Below, in pieces: positions 1 through 9,466 of a DNA stretch of 64,000 bases. Positions within the stretch are counted from its first letter, which is position 1; every line of letters begins with the position of its first letter. Both the position numbers and the translations under genes were made by a program. The stretch spans positions 63,510 through 127,509 of the forward strand of contig NHNY01000031.1 of assembly GCA_002786065.1 (NCBI GenBank), given 5' to 3'. Source of the stretch: Microcyclospora pomicola. Taxonomy: Eukaryota; Ascomycota; Dothideomycetes; Capnodiales. The notes beneath the pieces are model-generated. The model saw only the letters and a list, made by a program, of their open reading frames with translations, was not told the DNA's origin and ran no database searches.

Positions 1-1038
1 CTTCGACACTATACATGCTATCACGACGTTGCAGGAGAGTTCATGCTATCATGAACGTGCTGTCCGACATCACGAATCAGAGCGCGCGTGTCACCTCATG
101 TCTGGGCCGGAGTCGCCGCACATTGCTGTGCACCGACGGATACGCGGACTCATCGATAGATACAGGGTCGAATGCTCGCCTAGGCCTTCTGCTCACGGAC
201 GTGACGCGGTGTCCCTAGTGGAAACATACTGTACATTTCCGCCCAGACGTATCTTCGGATCGAGGATCGACATGCTTGCGCAACCTTCGCAGCACTGCCA
301 TGTCCTCACTCTTCCACCAACACTACCACGTCTATCTTGGTGTACATCCTCGTATCCTGCCTTCCGGGGTCTCCGCCATGGGCTCTCAGGGTCATGGCCT
401 CGCTCGCGAGACCATGTAATGGGCCAGACTCGGGGTCGGCAGCTTGCTCATGGTGGCCGGCCTTGTCTTCCGTCGAGGGTGATGATTCCTCAGACATTGT
501 ACTCGATCCGAAGCGCCATGCAGCAGGCTCCCCGGCAGCATTCTTACCTTCTCCACCTACAGGGCTGAGTCCATGATGCCTCGCATTCGCGGTTGTCTGT
601 GAAGAGCGCTGCAGATCGACATCCGATCCCGGTCCGCCTTCGCTGCCGTCATGCTGAGCATGGATTAGGTGCACAACTAGCCTCCGTCTCCACTCGGGTG
701 CTGTGCAGTTCATGCTCCCTCCGAGACTGGATATACGATTCATGCGCGCCAGACCGCCATGTCCAGTTTGCTGTCACGCTGCAGCATATGCCTGCCGCGT
801 CCGGTAATCAATGCCATCCCGGACAAATTGCATGGTATCGCGGGTTCATGATCACGCAGATGACTCAGAATGACAGACGTCCCTAGAACTGGTAAGGTGT
901 TTCGAGACGGCTGTGAGTTACATATAGCCACGATTCCATTGCCAGGCGCAGCTCTACCTTTTGCCACTCAATGCGTCTTAAAACGTCCCGCTGCCTTCAC
1001 CCAGTAGCTACCTATCACATAATACTTTTGTGGCCATT
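1..1038. other. intergenic, left edge, no supported gene
   Basis: Overlapping open frames occur on both strands here (for example 29-568 forward and 306-743 reverse). They overlap each other, have arbitrary composition and show no domain I recognise. No splice-linked exon chain was found. The stretch probably contains the promoter of the bZIP-like gene that starts at 1039. Nothing else is supported. Confidence 0.5.
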
Positions 1039-1959
1039 ATGGTGCCTTATCATGACCATTCACAAAATCGAGGAAGGCAGTCGGCAAATGACAGCAATAC
1101 TCCAGTGGATACAGGTTTGAGGGAGAACTGGAAAGGCAAGAGTGATGCCCAAGAGCGAAGACGTATCCAGAACAGGCTCAACCAGAGGGCCTTTCGACAA
1201 CGACAGAGATCCGGTGAGCCCTCTAGGACGTACAAGAAGCGGAGCTGCCCGTCAAAAAGCTCTCAGTCCCGATCTCCAAGTGGTGACAACGAGACTGGAG
1301 GGGATTCAGAAGGTGAAGAAGCGCTCGCACATGTCTCGACTGGGGTTCAACCACTCAGCCGGAACAGCTCGAGTCAAGGCGAAGGTCCCGACAAGGCACC
1401 AGCGGAAGGCGCGTCTATAACGACCACCGCAGCCTCCGACGAGCTGGCCCATCTGATCAAGCGTAATCTCTATACCGCCGCAACATCTAACGCGCAGCTC
1501 ATCGGTCTCGACCTCGATGCGCTGAAGAATGCTACCTGGGTCTGCACACCACGGACACACCGCCCACAGGACATACCGTCAGCACTAAGACCCATCGAAG
1601 CACAACATCAGATCCCGCACGATCCTTTCATCGACACGATTCCACACCCACGGTTACGATACAACATCTTGAGGGCTATCACAAGACAGCAGTTTGATCC
1701 AGTCGCGTTCTCTATCAGCCTACGTCAGTCCGGCGTGCTCGAAGAAGTCAACGGAACTTTGCAACGTGGCGGACTTGTGGTGTGGAACTCCCCCGAGCTG
1801 ATCGCAGATTGGGAAGTCTCGGAACCGTTTGCGATACGCTGGGAGTTTCTCTTCGAGGGATGCGAAGATCTGATAGCCGCGACGAACCGATGGCGGCACG
1901 AACGAGGCGAGAAACCACTTCCACCTTCCCTCGCGGCGCAACGTTATACTTCCGCTTGA
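1039..1959 (+). CDS. bZIP-like transcription factor with DUF3425 domain
   Basis: The predicted protein has 306 residues in a single exon. The first in-frame ATG is at 1039; the frame is open slightly upstream but only through a GTG. Residues about 37-57 form an arginine-rich basic region of the fungal bZIP type (RRRIQNRLNQRAFRQRQR), which would bind DNA. A regular leucine zipper does not follow; instead there is a Pro/Ser/Lys-rich linker. The C-terminal half carries the DUF3425 hallmarks: an HPRLRYNILR-like stretch, then NSPELIADWEVSEPF and a GCEDLIAATNRWR segment. This pairing is common in filamentous ascomycetes, usually as orphan regulators of unknown target. A GTGAGC at about 1213 could be a donor for an unpredicted intron within the linker, so the linker is the least certain part. 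Function as a nuclear DNA-binding regulator is inferred from the family. Confidence 0.8.
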   Translation: MVPYHDHSQNRGRQSANDSNTPVDTGLRENWKGKSDAQERRRIQNRLNQRAFRQRQRSGEPSRTYKKRSCPSKSSQSRSPSGDNETGGDSEGEEALAHVSTGVQPLSRNSSSQGEGPDKAPAEGASITTTAASDELAHLIKRNLYTAATSNAQLIGLDLDALKNATWVCTPRTHRPQDIPSALRPIEAQHQIPHDPFIDTIPHPRLRYNILRAITRQQFDPVAFSISLRQSGVLEEVNGTLQRGGLVVWNSPELIADWEVSEPFAIRWEFLFEGCEDLIAATNRWRHERGEKPLPPSLAAQRYTSA

Positions 1960-3328
1960 TCATGTACATGGTAACAGGTTATGGCGTCTCAGTACTGGCT
2001 TCATCCTTGATGTTGGGTTTCACGGTTACGATCGGAGTTTACATGGAAGACATCTGTTTTTCCCAGCGATAGAGCGTGGGTGCATGCGGAAGATACCAGT
2101 GCATGCGTTCGGGTGTACATGCGTGTTTAGGCGGAGAGAAGAAGCCTTGTAAGATTGTTGGGAGATCTGGGAGTACATACGGCTATTGTCATCCTTCGAT
2201 ACAATCATGTTGTCTGCGTCCAAGCTTTCGCTTGGGATGCATCTGTCGTCTGCTGCTGAGGACAGGTCCAAAGTGATGCATTGTCCACGAACCCTGCTCA
2301 CCAGATTCGTCTCGCCAGCAATCTGGCTCCGTTGGTCTACACGTTCGGAGTGTTTCAGCACGCGGAATAATGAGAGGTGACGACTGCCCAGATCACCTGT
2401 AGATACATCTCGGTACGCAAGAATGACGCCACAGTACTAGATCCCGACTATACAGATCGACGTCGAACCAGTATTTGAGGGCGAGTGGGGAATAGTAGGT
2501 AGTGTCTGAGATGAACACGCTTGTGTTAGGGTGAAATCGTATATCTCGGCTGGAACATGAGCACACTAGCATGTCAGGTGTGTACAGCAGGACCGATCGA
2601 TGCTGAACATCTCAGCCTTGGAGACCAATCTACCTGGGTATGGGAAGATCGTAAGGCACCCATACAAGAGACTTCTTCCTCGAGGTCAAAGTAGGTATGC
2701 TGCGGATTTTCTTATCGCGGCTGCTGTGACACCCCGCTGGGATGGTACCTGAATCTTACTTTTTATGTGACAAGAGAATCTCATGAGATTGCACCACAGC
2801 ACCGAAATTACCTCACCAAGACCGCTGCTCAGCATAGATCCGCAGTGAGGGGTCACGGCACATGGAAGATGAAACTTTGCATGAACAACAAGTGAAGTCT
2901 TCGCTCACGTCACGTTTGCGCCTATGTTTCGAGATAACGAGAGTTTACGAGACGCGGCAACAGGTGGCGCCAGCCGAGTCGGACTATCGACTGGTACGGC
3001 CCATAACTCATTTTGAAGGTGTAATTACATAGATCAGGTGTTCGAAAGGTAAGTTAACTTGAACGTCGGACATGACCTTTCTCTCGACATCACCTTCGTC
3101 TTCCTCGCCGCGTCGAAGCATTCATCACATTCTCACCTCAACATCGACCGGCCGCAATCCGGGAGTGTGCCGCCGAAGCTCGCGCGGCGCCTCAGACGCG
3201 AGGCGACCAGGGATCATGCGCTTGGTGCAGCGATAGACTACCTTACTGTGGAGACGAACCCCCAAATCGAGAGCCGCTCTGCTTCCACATACTGTATCAA
3301 CCCAACGACCCGTCCCTGTCTCACGCAT
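1960..3328. other. intergenic, 1.4 kb
   Basis: No gene is supported. Short open frames on both strands between 2026 and 2380 mirror each other and have no recognisable content. The right part is the upstream region of the alpha/beta hydrolase gene. A perfect donor-like GTAAGT lies at 3049-3054, so a 5' leader intron is possible, but I could not pick a convincing acceptor before the ATG at 3329. Confidence 0.5.
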
Positions 3329-6300
3329 ATGGCACTATTGGCTTCGCAAGCTACCATCGATCGCATCGTGCCTGGAATGGATCCACCGATCATCGAGTAC
3401 CACGCGCGATCACCCATGCGCCCATCCTTCCACCCTCCCGCCGAGCACCGCCAACGCGCCGAAAAGCACGCAACGAACAACGCCCGTCCGCTGCCGGCCA
3501 ACCACGCCATCACCCAGATCTTGGACTCGCTGGATGCGCTCAGGCCACCGCCGGTGTTGCGTGCTGTGGCCTCAGATAGCGACAGTGCGTCCAGCAATAG
3601 GCACTTCTCCGATTCATCGACCTCCGCCGCGCCTAGCGCTACACATTCGAGTTTCCCTGGTTCTGGGAGCAGGTCCGGCCCCGGCCTAGCATACCCAAAC
3701 AAAATCTACGACGACGACTATGATCTTGCGCCTCCCCCTCCGCTCCCCGCGGCTGCGCAATCACCGTTCAAGTCCTCTGCAGCACCCTCGCCGAATGTAC
3801 GCACCGGTAGCGCCAATGGGAGATCGCAAAGAGGGACTTCACCGTCGCGTCGTTGGTCACTCAGGCAGGATAAGAGCCCGGGAAGGAATAAGCTGAGCGC
3901 GGAGAGTTGGGTGACACAAGCGATGCGCCCGAATGAACAGACGGTCGCCATGGAATCCCCTGGCACACCAGAGACGGTCAGGACGCAGAGGAGCTTGAGA
4001 CGCAAGATGTCGCACGAGTCGCTGCGGCCACTGACGGCTGATCGGACAACGGCGCAAGAATCGCGTGTGCTGTCCAGAGCGGAACAGATCATTGCAAGAT
4101 CACCCCCGGCACAACCGACCTCCCGTGGTCGGTTGTATTTGAACGAAGATAGCGTTGCTGCGGAGGTGTCGTTGGAACCCGCGGAGTCACCGGTTCGTAC
4201 CAGAAAGGCTCATGAAGTGCCCACTCGTAGCAGTACATTGGACAGCATTGAGGGATCCTTAGCGAGCCCTATTGAGAACTCGGCGCGTCTCCGACCTAAG
4301 AGCATGATCTCAGACTCCATCCCTACTAGGACATCCTCATTGCGGCACGCAAGCAGGAGCCCCAGTGCTGGCATGAAGAAGGACCGGAAACAGAAGCCAC
4401 CTGGTCCAGTGTCCGTCACAGCGGCAGACATGATCGATGTGGAAATCGTGCCCGTGCCAGATCCAAAGACGATTCCCGAGGCAAGCTGGGCTGATCTGGG
4501 TGATGATGATGAGACGGTGCGCAGAATCCGCCAATTGCGCGAACAGCGGAAATCTCGGCTACAGGCGATCTCAGTCGTGGACCCGAATATGTCAGATCTC
4601 GGAGCTGGGATAGATCGCAGTTTTTCCATGCGTCAGCAGACTAGTGATACAATGAATGGCCCGGCGGACATGTCATCCAGACCTGCGGTGGGACGAGCTC
4701 TGACAGAACCTTCAGGCTCTTCAGACATTCAGGTGCCATTCAACAGCTACGGCGTACCAGTCCCAGCCATCAACGGAGTACATACCTTCCCAAGCGGTGC
4801 TCCCGATCTCAAATCTAACCAATGGAGCCATATACCTGTCCCGCTTGTGCCTCAGGAACTGCCTGCCTCACTGTTTGGACTAGACCGGCCGAGCACTGCC
4901 AAGACAACAATGATAAGCAGAGCATCGCTGGAGTATTCGTACCTGGACGCTATGGATGCACTGCCTAACCCCGAAGCAGGGGTCCCCTCTCCCGTGTCGC
5001 CGATGTTCGACATTAGCGAGAAGGGAGGCGAGGAGATCAAGCACGCCACCTTCTCGACGACTCACGTGAAAGACGATACACGGTCTCCTAGCCAGGTCTC
5101 TGAGCGCTTCGACGAGACGCCCACAATACCAAGAAGCAAGAGTCGCCGGAAACCGACAAACACTACCAAACAGACAGGTGCCACGGCTGCTGAACGACCC
5201 GAGATGCCACGCCGCGACAGCATCGACGATAAGATTTCCGATTACCTCAACGCACCAAAGTTCTGTCGCCGAGTCAAACATCCGATAACGGGTCGAATCA
5301 TCAGTTACTCCGAGGTGGGTGATCCCAAGGGTGCTGCGGTCATCTTGTGTGTCGGTATGGGATTGACACGGTACGTGACGGCTTTCTATGATGAGCTCGC
5401 TACCACCTTGCGCTTGCGCTTGATCACTCCGGATCGGCCTGGTGTGGGTCGCAGTGAGCCGTATCCCTCCACCGAGCGACCGGGACCACTGAGCTGGTCG
5501 GATGATGTGCTTGCCATCTGCCAAGAACTCGGAATCACAAGATTCAGTCTGCTTGCGCACTCGGCCGGCGCCATATACGCTATGGCCACCGCACTCATCT
5601 TACCACACCTCGTCAATGGCAAAGTGCATCTACTAGCGCCCTGGATCCCCCTGAGTCAGCTTGAAGCGACCAGCCATCCTACGATCTCAGCTCCTCCGGC
5701 TGGAACTCTGCCTCGCAGCCAACGATTCCTGCGTGCTTTGCCTGCATCATTCCTGAGAGCTGCCAATTCTTCATTCATGACAGCGACCACGACTTCGCTC
5801 AAACCGGCGAGTAAACGCCAGATTGAAGCCGCCAAAGATCAACGTCGCCAGAAGCAAGAGACGCAACACTCGCCTACACGACCGGTGCTGGATTATCAAC
5901 GCCGAGAATCGATGATGCTCATGGATCAATTCATGCCTACCACACCCCCCTCCATGCCAGATATGTCTATGGCGCAAGACGCCGTGGGCAAAATCCGTCC
6001 ACGATCGATCGTCTTGAGCGCGACCGCATTGCCAACAGATCCCGAATTCAGCTTCGCATCCACTGCGCTGAACGCCGCCGAGCATGCCGAGCGCGAGCAC
6101 CAACTAGAGTACACTTCACGTTTGACTCAACGAACGTGGGAACTTGCCACCCGCGACTCCAATCCCGCCACGGATCTCCTGGTGTGTCTCGAGCGCAACC
6201 GCGAGATTGGGTTCCGCTATACGGACGTCACGCGAGAGGTTGTCATCACGCACGGCTCGGAAGACAAGCGGGTGCCCATCGGCAACGTCAAATGGCTGGC

Positions 6301-6556
6301 CGAGCAAATGAATCTTCGCGCGTACATGAATCGTAGCCATATACATGATCCGGGCATGCCGCGGTCTCGAGATGACTGGGAGGACCCGCAGCGTGCGACC
6401 GGTAGCTGCGAAGTACGAGTGTTGCCGGGTGAGGGCCATCGTCTGATGGCCAGCGCGCCGATCATGAGTGGAGTGTTGACGGAGATCGCTGGGTACTGGA
6501 CGAAATCATGGAAAGGAGGGCCTGTGGGCGGCGAGGAGAAGTCTTTCAGCTTTTGA
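3329..6556 (+). CDS. alpha/beta hydrolase with long disordered N-terminal region
   Basis: A single-exon reading gives 1075 residues from the ATG at 3329; the open frame extends upstream only by non-ATG codons. Roughly the first 630 residues are low-complexity and rich in Ser, Pro and Arg, with many basic Ser motifs typical of phosphorylated disordered tails. An alpha/beta hydrolase fold follows, from about residue 640. The strand-loop PDRPGVGRSEPYP precedes the nucleophile elbow LLAHSAGA with Ser745, and the GEGHRLM segment near the end supplies the likely catalytic His1037. Between them is a lysine/glutamine-rich insertion that probably forms a lid or linker. The substrate is unknown; the fold fits an esterase or lipase. 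No signal peptide or membrane span is seen, so a cytosolic or membrane-peripheral enzyme is likely. A second ATG at 3377 is an alternative start. Confidence 0.8.
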   Translation: MALLASQATIDRIVPGMDPPIIEYHARSPMRPSFHPPAEHRQRAEKHATNNARPLPANHAITQILDSLDALRPPPVLRAVASDSDSASSNRHFSDSSTSAAPSATHSSFPGSGSRSGPGLAYPNKIYDDDYDLAPPPPLPAAAQSPFKSSAAPSPNVRTGSANGRSQRGTSPSRRWSLRQDKSPGRNKLSAESWVTQAMRPNEQTVAMESPGTPETVRTQRSLRRKMSHESLRPLTADRTTAQESRVLSRAEQIIARSPPAQPTSRGRLYLNEDSVAAEVSLEPAESPVRTRKAHEVPTRSSTLDSIEGSLASPIENSARLRPKSMISDSIPTRTSSLRHASRSPSAGMKKDRKQKPPGPVSVTAADMIDVEIVPVPDPKTIPEASWADLGDDDETVRRIRQLREQRKSRLQAISVVDPNMSDLGAGIDRSFSMRQQTSDTMNGPADMSSRPAVGRALTEPSGSSDIQVPFNSYGVPVPAINGVHTFPSGAPDLKSNQWSHIPVPLVPQELPASLFGLDRPSTAKTTMISRASLEYSYLDAMDALPNPEAGVPSPVSPMFDISEKGGEEIKHATFSTTHVKDDTRSPSQVSERFDETPTIPRSKSRRKPTNTTKQTGATAAERPEMPRRDSIDDKISDYLNAPKFCRRVKHPITGRIISYSEVGDPKGAAVILCVGMGLTRYVTAFYDELATTLRLRLITPDRPGVGRSEPYPSTERPGPLSWSDDVLAICQELGITRFSLLAHSAGAIYAMATALILPHLVNGKVHLLAPWIPLSQLEATSHPTISAPPAGTLPRSQRFLRALPASFLRAANSSFMTATTTSLKPASKRQIEAAKDQRRQKQETQHSPTRPVLDYQRRESMMLMDQFMPTTPPSMPDMSMAQDAVGKIRPRSIVLSATALPTDPEFSFASTALNAAEHAEREHQLEYTSRLTQRTWELATRDSNPATDLLVCLERNREIGFRYTDVTREVVITHGSEDKRVPIGNVKWLAEQMNLRAYMNRSHIHDPGMPRSRDDWEDPQRATGSCEVRVLPGEGHRLMASAPIMSGVLTEIAGYWTKSWKGGPVGGEEKSFSF

Positions 6557-7807
6557 GGGAGTTCGACACCCGAGAGTCATGGTCCCACGGCACAAAAGGC
6601 GGGGAGTAATGTGCACATATTCCGACTCGGCGTGGTCACGAAGGATGGATGGACGGAGGATGGGAGGGGTTGTACATCCCCAACTTAATGAAGGAGATCC
6701 GACGGCTGAGTCTTTCTAGTTTTTTCCGCATTTCATTTCTGGCGGAGTTGAAATCAAGATACCCCTTTTATTCTCTTGCTTGGTGCGACGGTTTTTTGAG
6801 GCGAGGGAGACAATGCGGCCGCCATTGAGGCAACGGCACATGGGGACATGGAAGTTGGACCGACAGCAGGCAGATCGGAGATGTATATGGGATGGCGAAT
6901 TACAATTGCTGCCGAAGCACATCGGAATATAGGAAGGACTAATGTCGATGAGGATGGGACGTGGTTATATAATGTATGTGGGCAGTGGGAATGCTACCTT
7001 AGATGCACATAATCTCTGTCGTTCTCTCCCCTTGCCTTGCAGGTGATGCCCGGCGACAATGATTGGCTTAACATCGAGGCCGTTACATGTGTTCCAACAA
7101 CATCGTCGGCTCCCGTGCTCACGATGGCCGCGGAATACATGTCTAGAGGTTGATTTACGTATATGAATATGCGAGACAATGGCGATGATGTATGAAGTCC
7201 AATTGCGTCGCACAGATCTAACGCCGCGGGAGCGATACCGGGTTGCTGGGCCATTAATCGGCCCAAACACCCGCCAACACCTCGTCATCTCCGTGCGTCC
7301 AGGCACAAGAAGACGAGACAAGGTCAGCGATCCTATATTCCGCCGACAATATACCTCTTTTGTGTTTCGCACGAAGCCATCGATATTATCATCTCGTTCT
7401 ATCGTGCTGAGTTGTGCTCTCAGCTGTCCGAGCGGGTACCTGAAGCTTTGAGTGCGTGGCGGGGAAAGAAGAGCTGGTGGCTGGAGACTCCAGCCATCGC
7501 ATTCGGCGCGGAAAGTCACCTCCCTGCACCACCACCATCTCCCTCCACTGGCCTTGCTGGCCTTATCCTCTCCTCCTCACACATCCGCATACGCTCCATC
7601 GGTCTTTACCTTTTGTGCTTACCAGATTTGCAGAATCGAAAGTGGTGGTGTTACATCCATCAGCGCAAAATCCCCCAAGCCGACCGACGGTGGGAAGAGT
7701 GGAGCGCGACGAACGTGTGGGGTACAATCTACGACCTCATCACCGGATTCACTCGAAGACCACGGTTTGTTCAGATACGATTTCAACACACACACGCACA
7801 CGACGCA
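6557..7807. other. intergenic, 1.25 kb
   Basis: Nothing is supported as coding. The longest frame (6965-7519, reverse, 184 codons) is Arg-rich, has no recognisable motif and lacks splice-linked partners. The right part is the promoter and leader of the Cys-rich membrane protein gene. Its frame is open upstream of the chosen ATG to 7412, but that stretch does not look like protein. A short CA-rich run precedes the start codon. Confidence 0.5.
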
Positions 7808-9056
7808 ATGACCGGCGCAATGCGCAGCTTCTTCCAGCTGGCGCCTCGCTCGCTTCTACACCTCGTCACCGCCATCCTTCTCGCACCTCGCCCCTCCGCC
7901 GCCAGTCCGGCTCTCCCGATCACCGCATTTGCTGGCATCTCCTTCCAAGATCTGTTCGGTCGCGACACCTGCGGGGGCGAACTATGCGGTTACAGCAGTC
8001 AGCTCTGCTGTAATGCCGGCTCCACATGCTACACCGACACCAACACCCAGGCACAATGCGGTGCAGCCGCCGCGACTGCGACGTCGGACGGCTATTGGCA
8101 ATTATACACCACGACCTACGTGGAAACGGACCTGGCGACCGTCACAAGCGTCATGAGCTCATATATAGCAACAGCTACTGCAACGGGTACCTGCGATTCA
8201 AGCACGGTCGGGTACTGTGGAGGCAGCTGCTGCGCCAGCGACCATTACTGCCAGACAAACACAGACGGCACCTTTCAGTGCCTCCCAGCGGCAGCTGGCC
8301 AGAGCTCGGCCGCCTACTGGACCGGCACCACTACCACCATCCTCACCACCACGTCCGGCGACACTGCAAGCGCAGCTGTTCGACCGACTACCGTCAGCGG
8401 CGTCGTCGTGACTTCTACTAAAAGTCCCACCGTGACCGTCCCATTCACCACACCCGTTGCAACCGGCGCCAATGTCACATTGTCCTCGGAGGAGACGAGC
8501 GGCGGAGGTGGCCTTTCCGGAGGTGCCATCGCGGGTATCGTCATCGGTGTCCTGCTTGCGCTGGCAATCCTCGCTCTCCTCTGCTTCTGCTGCTGTGTCA
8601 AGGGCTTGCTCGACGGTCTGCTCGCGATCTTCGGCATTGGCGGCCGGCGACGAAAGCGTGTCGAGGTTGAGGAGTACGAGCGCCGCTCCCACCACACTTC
8701 CGGCGGTGGCGGACGAACATGGTATGGCGCGGCGATCCCAGCGCGTGGCTCGCGATATGAAGAGCGGAAAGAAAAGTCTCACGAGGGCCGCAATCTGCTT
8801 GGCATCGGCGCCGGGCTCGCCGCACTCTGGGCCATCCTCGGACTGAAGCGACGAAGACAGGAGCGGAAGAACGAGGAGAAGTACTCCGAGTACTCCTACG
8901 CGAGCGACTATTACACCAGCGCAAGTGAGTGACACCGCATTCCCCGATGCAGAGTTTCTAGAGTATATGCTGACAACACGAATCACAGGTAGCGCCAGTT
9001 CTGACGATAGGCGGAACGACCGAAGAGACGACCGGAGATCCCAGTCACGACGATAA
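7808..9056 (+). CDS. Cys-rich single-pass membrane protein (putative cell-surface protein)
   Basis: The two-exon model gives 394 residues. One intron (8925-8988, GTGAGT...CAG, branch GCTGAC) joins the long exon to a short Ser/Asp/Arg-rich tail ending at the TAA at 9056. The N-terminus is a plausible signal peptide with a Leu/Ala-rich core. Two cysteine modules follow, starting at Cys55 and Cys129, each ending with the same CC-x5-C-x9-C spacing. Then comes a long Thr/Ser-rich, probably O-glycosylated stalk, a Gly-rich hinge, one transmembrane helix (about 239-265) followed directly by a CFCCC cluster, and a basic cytosolic tail with Tyr/Ser-rich ends. This layout resembles fungal wall-stress sensors (Wsc/Mid2 type), although no WSC domain is obvious. 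A role as a wall or surface sensor is inference. The start at 7808 was chosen because upstream sequence is not protein-like; Met5 is an alternative. Confidence 0.78.
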
Positions 9057-9466
9057 TCTTCGCACGAACCTCGGACCGGTCCTTAACATTGCCACCTGAC
9101 GAGGCAAGTTCGGGACTCTAATGTATATAATGATGGGACGGGATAGGATGGGATGGGATGAAGGGGCCAAAAATGGGCATGAGGATGGATCACGGGGGAC
9201 ATGAAATCATCCTCACGAACTCGAAGATGATGAGGATGTTCGCTGCATCATTGGACTGGGTCAAGTCTTGTTTCGCGATGGAAAGCGGGAGTTTGTGGCG
9301 TTTTGTGGCATCGAAGTCGAGATCTTCTGCCTGAACAAAGTCCTGTTTGGAGGCTTTGTTGCCTTGTTTTTGCTTTATAGTCAGCGCCCCTCGATACCAC
9401 CGGTGGCTGTGGTCGGGCATTGTACACATCCTCGCTGCAATATTGCAATCATCTATCTTTACAGAT
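9057..9466. other. convergent intergenic region
   Basis: This 410-base stretch lies between the 3' ends of the membrane protein gene and the Clf1 gene. It holds their 3' UTRs and a short GGGAT microsatellite. No gene is supported. Confidence 0.6.
9134..9160. repeat. imperfect GGGAT microsatellite
   Basis: About five imperfect copies of a GGGAT-like unit occur in the 3' flank of the membrane protein gene. It looks like a simple slippage repeat with no evident function. Confidence 0.7.

Noticed and set aside
1-743. Overlapping forward (29-568) and reverse (306-743) frames
   Set aside because: They are mutual shadows with no recognised motifs. The left edge prevents testing for upstream exons.
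4880-5560. Reverse open frame of 226 codons
   Set aside because: It lies inside the alpha/beta hydrolase gene, whose domain motifs are clear on the forward strand.
6965-7519. Reverse open frame of 184 codons in an intergenic region
   Set aside because: The composition is Arg-rich and random-looking, with overlapping frames on the other strand, no splice partners and no domain.
8198-8986. Reverse open frame of 262 codons
   Set aside because: It is antisense to the Cys-rich membrane protein exon and lacks any recognised motif.
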